Source: Kalmusia sp. IMI 367209
Lineage: Eukaryota > Ascomycota > Dothideomycetes > Pleosporales > Didymosphaeriaceae
NCBI GenBank assembly: GCA_027946365.1
Contig: JAPEUQ010000016.1
Coordinates: forward strand, 434,001 to 498,000
DNA length: 64,000 nucleotides
Direction of reading: 5' to 3'
Shown here in pieces: positions 56,575 to 64,000 of the stretch (position 1 is the first letter of the stretch; every line of letters begins with the position of its first letter). The notes under the pieces are model-generated. The model ran no database searches. It worked only from the letters and a program-made list of their open reading frames with translations, and had not been told where the DNA came from. The position numbers and the translations under genes were made by a program.

Positions 56575-57939
56575 TCAGATCTTCCGATATGCCATATCAG
56601 GATAGGCAACCTTCGGTGCAATTTTCACGTCCTTCGGAGGTACAGGTGGCGGTTTCTCGTTGTGCCAGTCTTCCTCATCGTATACAGGATCTTTAGAACT
56701 CTTGAGCGACATAGCCGTCATTGTACCTAAGGTGATGAACATCTCTTTTGCTTGCAAGAGCCCGCCCCGCTTGCTACTGCGAGGAGACGATGTCTTTGTT
56801 TTGGACTTTTCAGGGATATTCAGTGCTTGTCTCGTGCGGTTACGTTGGGCTCTGGAGAGGAGCGGGCGAAGTGTGGGCATCGAGGCGCACAAGATGCCGA
56901 CGTTGACCTCGATGATTGATGAGACGTTTAGGCCGAGCGAATCATAGTTGGGATCTACCGAATGAAGTGCAACGACGAGAAAGTGGAAGCGGATGATGGC
57001 GCAGAGTGTACTGAAAGCACCGAGACCGAAGACAGCGTAAACAGCGATCTTTTCTTTTGTTGGACGAGGGATTGAGAATATCAATCTGTACGGAAGGAAT
57101 AAAATCCATACATCCATGAGAATGTGGAACGCAGAGGTAACTGGAAGCGTCAGAAGAGTGATGATAAGCCGGGAGAGAACGCACTGTAGTAGAAGGTGGC
57201 GGTATTGATGCAGTGTCCCGGCACACTGCCAGTGAAATCCCACATCTTGCGAAGTGGAATACATTCTAGCGGAAGGACGATGAGTACGATGGCTTGGTAT
57301 GTTAGAAGCAGATAGATGCTGCCTTTGCAAAGCCACTCAAAAGTCTTGGTTACAGCTGGAGCTTGTCAGTATTACCGAAGGGTATCCATAGGATGTGAGA
57401 CGGACACAAACGGAGGTAGATCATTAGTATTGAAACTTTGATGATTGTCACGATGGTCTTATACAGAGCGATTTCAGCGAGACCTAGCTGTGAGAAGGTG
57501 AGTAAATCTTGGTCGAAGTGCATTGAGGTGGACGCACCTTTGATCCCCCCACGGCTTGTGACGGCGTGAGTGACCTGCCGCTGAAGCCCATTTTAAAATC
57601 TTTCGCGCCAACAAGTAATGAGATTGCGAATGCCATCGTGAGTACCTGTAAAAGTCAGCGCAAGTCACCCTGAAAAGCGAAATGTTCGTACCGCAGCCGT
57701 GATCATGGTCCAATCCTCCTTGCCTATATTGCGAACCACACAGGCGCGCGTATATATACGCAGGCCAACACATGCCACTGCAGAGTGTCAGTGATGAAAG
57801 TGAAGCCATGGTGGTCAGTCAACGCACTCCCAAGGATGGTCATAACGATTATAGCTCCAATAGCAGCATTTTGGCGTGCTTGTTCACTGCCAGGCGGATA
57901 CACAGGGAATTTGGGTAATGTTAGAGTACTGTTCGACAT
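56575..57939 (-). CDS. Fungal rhodopsin-like (SAT4-type) seven-helix membrane protein, second copy
   Basis: Six exons on the minus strand: 57939-57828, 57777-57692, 57645-57538, 57487-57406, 57355-57185 and 57140-56575. They give 374 residues with consistent phases. Two introns (first and fifth) share the donor GTGCGT and CTGAC branch sites. Landmarks of the family are VVRNIGKEDWTMITAA after helix 1, GFSGRSLTPSQAVGG, and LAEIALYKTIVTIIKVSILM. Later ones are PLECIPLRKMWDFTGSVPGHC and FHILMDVWILFLPYRLIFSI. Residues SIIEVNVGILCASMPTLRPLL mark the last helix. The tail is basic and Pro-rich. It probably acts as a plasma-membrane sensor. It is only loosely similar to the paralogue at 33530, so a recent local duplication is unlikely. 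Confidence 0.85.
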
Positions 57940-58825
57940 GATGACAGATGGTGTGCATGTCAGTGAGGCGTGCGAGGGGTGCTATCGCAATCTATCTATG
58001 TCGATAGTGGCCATGACCTTGATCCTCAGACTCAAAGTTAAAATCCGAGTGTGAAACGGGGTGGTGGGCAAATCTGCATGCGACTGAGCTATCACAAACG
58101 CAAAATCCATCAGAAGCAGGTGATGGAGGCAGACCATGCTCAGAGAGCATACGCATTGCTGCCAAGAAGGGAGATGACTGCCGTTTAGGTACGCGTGCCA
58201 GGGTCGCTGCAGGCGATTTGTACTCCAAACAGGAGCCTTATAAACGTCATTATCGTAGGCCTGAACTTCTGCGCACAAGGCTAGCTGGAGGCATTCTTCG
58301 CGACGTGTGACTCTGATGAAGCAGCGAGGCGACCGCGACGTAACGAGCGCCTGGAAGAGCTCGACAATGTTTTTTTTTTCAATGTATAGACTACATCTGT
58401 CAAATGTCACGCACAGTGACATACGCAGCATCTGTGGAGAACCAGGCGTGCGTTTCTGCGTTGATGCTTGCAGTGTCAGAGATGGGTTTCAGGTGCGCCC
58501 GCGTGCACGGCGACAAGCCCAATTAGAACTTGGCGCACGTGGCTAAAAGCAGTATGACACAGGAACAGCTATAGAACTAGGGGCTTCAAGCGATGCTAAT
58601 AAAAAGCGTGCAAGTCTCGAAATGGTGCGGCAGGAGGTGCGCGGATGCGCGTCCATGTTGGTGCGGACGGTGACGCACTCCTTATCGATATGGTCCCGTA
58701 CTAGTCACCGTGCGATGAAGCTTGGGGACCCCACTGGCTGATCCTCCAAAAAGCATCCACGCAGCACCTGTACACTTGGCTACGAGGTATCACTTATGAC
58801 ACATGGTGAAAAAAAACGGCAATCG
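57940..58825. other. 0.9 kb intergenic region
   Basis: Upstream of the rhodopsin-like gene and downstream of the tRNA. No gene recognised. Confidence 0.5.
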
Positions 58826-58930
58826 TGTCCCGTGCCAGACTCGAACTGGCGGCCTTGGGATATCTGCCTCTAAGAGCAGTCATAGGAGGAGCTATGAGAC
58901 CCACGTGATAACCAACTACACCAACGAGAC
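58826..58930 (-). tRNA. tRNA-Met (CAT), elongator type, with intron
   Basis: Reading the minus strand, the 5' acceptor arm GTCTCGT pairs with ACGGGAC (one G-T wobble), with A as discriminator. The A box is TGGTGTAGTTGG and the T arm is GCCAG-TTCGAGT-CTGGC. The anticodon arm is TGGGT-CTCATA|A-TCCCA with anticodon CAT. The 31-39 T-T mismatch is also found in yeast elongator tRNA-Met. A 31-nt intron sits after position 37 (about 58862-58892), the canonical place. The mature length would be 74 nt. Initiator tRNA is excluded by the T arm and intron. Confidence 0.88.
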
Positions 58931-59657
58931 GTTAAAGCTGATGATAGCTTTGTTGGACTTTGAGTTATTTCTTGGCATTTTCTGTGTCACAAAAAATATA
59001 TATACATGAGGGTCTGGATGCCGATCTGGAGAATCCGTTCTTTGTGGATCCGCACCGTGCCAGATTGCCAAGTGGGTCTTAGGCAACTCGAGTGTCTAAC
59101 ACGAAGCTTGGGACCATGAATCATGTGTTCCTCGTTCATTCTGACCCTGCTGGAAGACTGGTCGCTTAATCTTATACGCGGTTATCCCCCCCAGTCAATA
59201 TTTTCTGGTCCAACTAAACATTTTACCTCAAAATAAATCTCGCAACCCTTCTACGATTGCAATTATAGCATACTACGCCGAGCAGCACCTCCTGCAGCCT
59301 CCATGCTCTAACGGCCTTTTGCGCACTCAAATTGCATACCTCAGGATGGGGACATCAAGCGAGATGGAACCACTCCTACAACAATTTGCTTATTATCGAA
59401 GTGCTCCCTATGGTCAGCATTACGAAGGGATTACCCCTTATAGCGAACGTCTTCGCCTATCGCCCCCAATATTGTCAGATCGAAGTGAGATTGTGGGTTT
59501 AGCCGCGACGCTAGCCGCCTCGGTTCGTAGACGTTCCGGTCCACTACGGTGGGGTACACAAACACCTCGTCATCTGGCCTTCTTTAACACGATCCAAACT
59601 TTTCTACCATCATTTGAATCGGTTTCGACACGTTGAATTGTTCGCTCCGCTATCATC
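58931..59657. other. 0.7 kb intergenic region
   Basis: Upstream of the P450 gene. A 105-codon open frame (59319-59636) has no motif. Nothing else recognised. Confidence 0.5.
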
Positions 59658-61331
59658 ATGGAGCAACAGTCAGGTAGTTTCATCGCGGAGCATTTCACGT
59701 TGTTTAATCTGTGCGCCACTGGTCTCACCTACTTCGCCATCACCGTCGCTCTCAACTTCCTGCGCGCTCCTAAGTACCCTGAATCGCTGCCGTGGGTTGG
59801 CCACGGGAAGTCCTGGTCAGCTTCAATCAAGAATATCTTTGATGGCTTCACCAAAAGCCGACAGTGGCTACAGGACGGCTATGAAAAGTACCACAAACAT
59901 GGCAAAGCATTCGTCATGCCATCTACGCTCGGGGTTCCCACTGAAGTCTCGATCCCGCGCTCCCAAATGCAATGGATGGTGGATCAACCGGATAATGTGC
60001 TGAGCACGGCTGCCGCCCATTATGACAATCTGTATGGTGCGTATAGCTTCATCACGCCGGCAATCTTGAAGGATGCGTACCATGAGCACGTCATCCACAA
60101 GAATCTCGCACGCAATCTGAATGCCATCATACCGGAGATTGCCGATGAAGTGAGTGTCAATGTTGAAGACGTTTGTGGGGCAGATGCAGAGGAATTCAAG
60201 AAAGTCAATCTGATGGACACTTTCTTCATGAGTGTGATCCCCAGGATTACGAATCGCATGTTGGTCGGCAAGCCGCTGTGCAGGAATCAGGATTTCCTTC
60301 AAAATATGATGGGTTTCACGATGGACGTTGTGTTTGGGTTCATCCTGTTCCCAATATTGCCACGGGTGCTACACCCCGTCATCGGTGCGCTCCACAGCTT
60401 GCGTCCAAAGTATCATTATTGGCGGACACGGAAGTATACTGTGCCTTTGGTGAAAAAGAGACTAGAGGATATGAGAAGGAAAGAGGCTGGTGATCCTGAG
60501 TATGCGGAGTGGAAGGCGCCAAGCGATTACATCACGTGGAGCATCCGCACCGCCAAAGAAGAGGGAAGAAATGACGAGCTCGACCCGGACCGGATTGCGA
60601 TGCGTATCTGTCCACTGAACTTTGCGAGCATCCATACGACGGCTATAACGGCACACAGCGCACTGATCGATATTCTAAGCTCTGATCCAAGTGTGGCGGA
60701 TGCGCTGCGCGAGGAAGCTACTCGAGTATACAAGGAGGACGGCGAACAATGGACCAAGAACGGATTGGCGCGTATGTACAAGCTTGATTCAGCGATCCGC
60801 GAGTCGCAGCGATATTCTACCATGGGCATGAGCCTCATCAGTAAAAAGGTAGTTGCGAAGGAGGGCGTCACAAGCCCGGAAGGCGTGCATTACCCGTATG
60901 GCTGTCTCTTGTCCTGTGCTTGGCTACCGGTCGCCCACGACGACGAGCTCTACGAGAAAACGGACTCATACGATGCTTTCCGGTTTTCCAGAGATAGAGA
61001 GCAATTTGAGGTCATGAGTGATGAGGAGAAGGCTGGCGTGGACGTGTTGAAATTAAGACAGAAGGGCATGGTCACAACTAGTCACTCGAATCAAGCGTTT
61101 GGCCATGGCCGACATGCTTGGTAAGTTTCCTACAAGAGAGAGAGAGAGAGTATTTTGACTAACTAATTCAGCCCCGGTCGCTTTTTTGTTGCGCATGAGC
61201 TTAAAATCATGTTTGCGCACCTGCTTATGCATTATGACCTGAAGCCTTTCGCGGAAAGACCTGCTACGCAGTGGATAGGTAGGGTTTCGATTCCTCCAAA
61301 GGTGGATATCGAAGTACGAAGACGGAAGTAA
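59658..61331 (+). CDS. Cytochrome P450 monooxygenase
   Basis: Membrane-anchored haem-thiolate oxygenase of 540 residues. Two exons (59658-61120 and 61172-61331) flank a 51-nt intron (GTAAGT, CTAACTAAT, CAG). The intron splits the codon of the haem-ligand Cys in FGHGRHACPGRFF. An N-terminal anchor lies at about residues 14-34. The K-helix ExxR is in RESQRYS. The I-helix reads PLNFASIHTTAITAHS, lacking the usual AGxxT acid but with His-Thr-Thr. This variant is common in fungal P450s of the ent-kaurene-oxidase-like group. The substrate cannot be told. The gene is convergent with an MFS transporter, with 247 bp between stops, and could act with it in uptake and modification of a small organic acid, or in detoxification. 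Confidence 0.93.
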
Positions 61332-61578
61332 CGAGCCGAACGTTACTAGTATCATGTACGAGTGAGCGATAGATAGGGGTGAAGCTAATGTGACCGATAC
61401 CTTTGAGAGGCTGCTGCGTTATTAGACCTTGTATAAATTCTCAATGAATTCTGAACGAATGTGCAGTACCTGCAGTTCCTAGTACCACGTCGGCCCTATA
61501 TTAGCCATAACCATGAACGGTCCAAAGCCATTATACACTAGAAATACGCGATCCCAGGATACGCAGGAACCAGCGCAT

Positions 61579-63263
61579 TCACGGCCTCCAACGCCAATCT
61601 GGATGCTTCCACTCCAAGTCCAGCACCTCCTTCTCACTCAGACCTGCGATCTCCTCCCTCGCTACCGCCGCATGCTGATCCCTCTTCGCATTATCTCTCT
61701 TCATCCAGAAATATGTCAACACAGCCAGCGTAGTCCAAATCGCCGCGCATGCAAGATTGAGACCGTTGCCGATGCTGTATTTAGGCGCATCTGAAGGGAG
61801 GTATGACCAAGTAGCGACGAGGCCGCCACAGGTACCGAACATGACTACCATGCATTAGACGAGTGAAGTGAACAAGAGAACGTAGGAGCATACCATTGGT
61901 GCCGATAGCGATACTGCGCGCAGTGTCTGAATTAACGTTCGCGCTGACTTGAGCATTCGTCATAGCGCCGAGCGAAAACGCCGTACTGGCTGTCAAGAAG
62001 ATAGCGCCATAGCGGATGTTCGTGTTAAGTGTGCCCAGAAACATCGCATAGCCAACAAAGACCGTTGGTCCAGTCGCAGCCATGATAAGCTGCCTATGAT
62101 CGAGATACCACGCCATGCTTGGCAGCAGCAGCACGAAGAAAGCACCCACAATGTACGGTGGCACAGTCAAAAGCTGTTGCTGGATGGTCGTCTTATCTGG
62201 GTAGATACCCTTGATGATGGTAGGCAAGAAGAACGAGATACCAAATACGGTGATGTTGTTGAGCATGAAGATAAATGCAGTGGAGAGTGTGACGGGGTTC
62301 GATAAACCGCGAAGGAGCTTTGTGCGGTCAATCTTGTCCAGGACCTTGGTCCCTGCGAGACGCTCAGCCTGGATGCGGTCGATGACGAGCGTTTTCTCAT
62401 CGTCGCTAAGCCAACGAGCGGTCTCGGGGCGGTCCGTGAGAGTTACGAAGGCGACTAGAGCCACGCCGATGGTGAGGATGCCCTCGATGGCGAAAAGCCT
62501 ATCAGGCTGTTAGTAAAGTGTTGTTAGAGGCTTTTTAGATACAGGCTACACACATCTGCCAGCCATGCAAAGACCCGAACGACTTCAACTTGAGAATACC
62601 AGAAGCCAATAGCCCACCAAAAGCGCCAGAGAGGGGAGCCGCGGTGATGTATAGGCCGAGCCGGAAAGCTAGCTCGGCGCGGCAGTACCAACGCGAGAGG
62701 TAATATGCGATGCCAGGCATAAGGCCAGCCTCGAATATTCCGAGTAGGAAGCGCACTGCGCATGCTTGCGCTCGAGTCTTAACAAAAGCTGTGACAACCG
62801 ACATCAGGCCGAAGCCCAGAGTTGCTGCTGGGAGGAACCATCCGGGTCCTATTAGAATCAGCGCGGTTCTCAAAGGACGCAGACTTCATAAATCTACCCA
62901 TCCATTTACACAGAATTGTCGCTGGAATCTCGCAGAGGATGTAGGAGATATAAAAGATAGATAAGACTACGTTGTAATCATAGCCCTTGAGATGAAGGTC
63001 TTTCTCGAACCCTGCGAGACGAGCGTTGCCTGCAAGATGTCAAAAATCGATCCATGGAGGGTCTGTGGAGACTTTTGCCTACCGATATTGGCTCGATCGA
63101 TGAAACATAAGAGATACAAGAAGAGGACTGTGGGAACGACATAGAAGTCAATCTTGCGACGAACCCTCCTCACCTTCACCTCGTCGAACTGCGTGACATT
63201 ACTGCCCTCTCGCACCACCAAAACACTCTCAATGACACCGCTTGACTTCCACTCTAAGCTCAT
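61579..63263 (-). CDS. MFS transporter, anion:cation symporter (Dal5/Tna1-like) family
   Basis: Plasma-membrane transporter of 492 residues in five exons: 63263-63083, 63029-62898, 62848-62554, 62498-61894 and 61844-61579. All frames are consistent; introns are 49-55 nt with CTAAT/CTAAC branch sites. The layout is that of the allantoate/nicotinate permease group. The N-terminus is cytoplasmic, with RRKIDFYVVPTVLFLYLLCF in helix 1 and IDRANIGNARLAGFEKDL after it. YISYILCEIPATILCKWMG is in helix 2, FLLGIFEAGLMPGIAYYLSR in helix 4 and FGISFFLPTIIKGIYP in helix 7. The tail NAKRDQHAAVAREEIAGLSE...DWRWRP is typical. The likely substrate is an organic anion such as a vitamin, ureide or sugar acid. 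It is convergent with the P450 gene. Confidence 0.93.
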
Positions 63264-64000
63264 GGTGGGCAGTGTAATTTAAGATAGTACTAAGAGGTAA
63301 ACACAAAGCACGGGCATGACCATGTTTATAAAGGAGCATAGTCTTTGAATGCCACGTGTGTTACGGATGCCGGTTTAGCTCTGCGGACTCTGTGCGACGG
63401 ACCTGAGAATTGGCTATGCAGCCACTTTACAAAGTGATGTAATGGTGTTCGATCTCGAGTACTCAATGACAGACTATCCTGTTGTGTATGATTGGCCTAG
63501 CAGGCTTCGGCGTCCGTACCTAACTAGCGCCGACATCGCATCTTAGACGGAGTTGGTAGACGCCCACGTGGAAGGATTCTGTTGACCCTATCTTAAGCGA
63601 ATGAATGAATATAGCGACCCACCAGTTCCTAGGTGGACCCGTTCGGTTAGCGATGTAGTACACACCACCAAGCATTAACAATTGCTGACTCGTCTATTTC
63701 CCTTCTATGTAGTGACGGGAGTATGGTTCGGATCGATCTCGTTGGGACCGGACAGAATGAGGCTCGATTCACGAAGTATGTAATTTCCGATCACATCAAA
63801 GATACATGTGTGTGACCGCGAACAAGGCCACTCATCGTCTCTGTTGAGTCTTAGAGGCTTGAGGACTTGACAGAAACTTGCCGCGTTACACTAAATTAGC
63901 TCCGCCTTTGGGATGACCACGTATTCCACGCCAGTATCTTACATTCATGCTGATATAACAGAGACTAGGAGGCTTTACCTATTACCTCTTGGCACAAAGT
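63264..64000. other. Upstream region of the MFS gene
   Basis: Non-coding to the window edge; no gene or repeat recognised. Confidence 0.5.

Noticed and set aside
33530..57939. The two rhodopsin-like genes as a recent tandem duplication
   Set aside because: They share family landmarks only; intron number and positions and most residues differ.
1..64000. CRISPR arrays, prokaryotic defence systems, phage or telomeric repeats
   Set aside because: No regularly spaced direct repeats, no prokaryote-type operons and no TTAGGG arrays were seen; introns and gene families are fungal throughout.

Overview
This window comes from the nuclear genome of a filamentous ascomycete (Pezizomycotina, most likely a Dothideomycete). 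The evidence is many short (about 44-75 nt) GT-AG introns with CTAAC/CTGAC-type branch points, Zn2Cys6 regulators, fungus-specific rhodopsin-like (SAT4/PTH11-type) membrane proteins, small secreted cysteine-rich proteins, an intron-containing tRNA-Met and AT-rich islands next to ordinary coding DNA. All gene models were spliced by eye from splice signals and reading-frame continuity.

Layout. 0-2.7 kb: 3' part of a transportin/Kap104 nuclear import receptor. 2.7-8.0 kb: long GC-rich, microsatellite-studded non-coding stretch leading to a five-exon Zn2Cys6 factor (8.0-9.9 kb), followed by another 3.4 kb of the same kind of DNA. 13.3-21.9 kb: housekeeping-like block with a type II NADH dehydrogenase-like flavoprotein, a UCH37/Uch2 deubiquitinase, a coiled-coil/transmembrane protein with a C-terminal KDEL, and an orphan protein divergent from it. 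21.9-28.2 kb: gene-poor AT-rich island with a dead C2H2 zinc-finger gene and a 25-codon stump of a probable GNAT gene. 28.2-31.6 kb: a 1149-residue largely disordered orphan.

33.5-63.3 kb is an accessory, environment-facing region. It holds a rhodopsin-like receptor, a three-module secreted protein, a TA-flanked MITE about 0.9 kb long, a 7TM-RGS receptor, a secreted GH43 glycosidase, a ten-cysteine Kex2-type secreted peptide, a DUF4267-like membrane protein, a second Zn2Cys6 factor, an ankyrin protein, a lysine-rich secreted protein, a second rhodopsin-like receptor, tRNA-Met(CAT), a cytochrome P450 and an MFS anion transporter. Four secreted proteins and three receptor-type membrane proteins in 24 kb fit a lifestyle of interaction with a host or substrate. 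The convergent P450 and transporter could be a small metabolic pair.

No CRISPR, phage or prokaryotic system is present. The most noteworthy items are the secreted protein built from three modules with introns at the same place in each module, the KDEL-ended coiled-coil membrane protein, the lysine-repeat secreted protein, and several frame breaks that nearly all look like small insertions in short repeats in otherwise good genes. Those breaks may be assembly errors or real decay.
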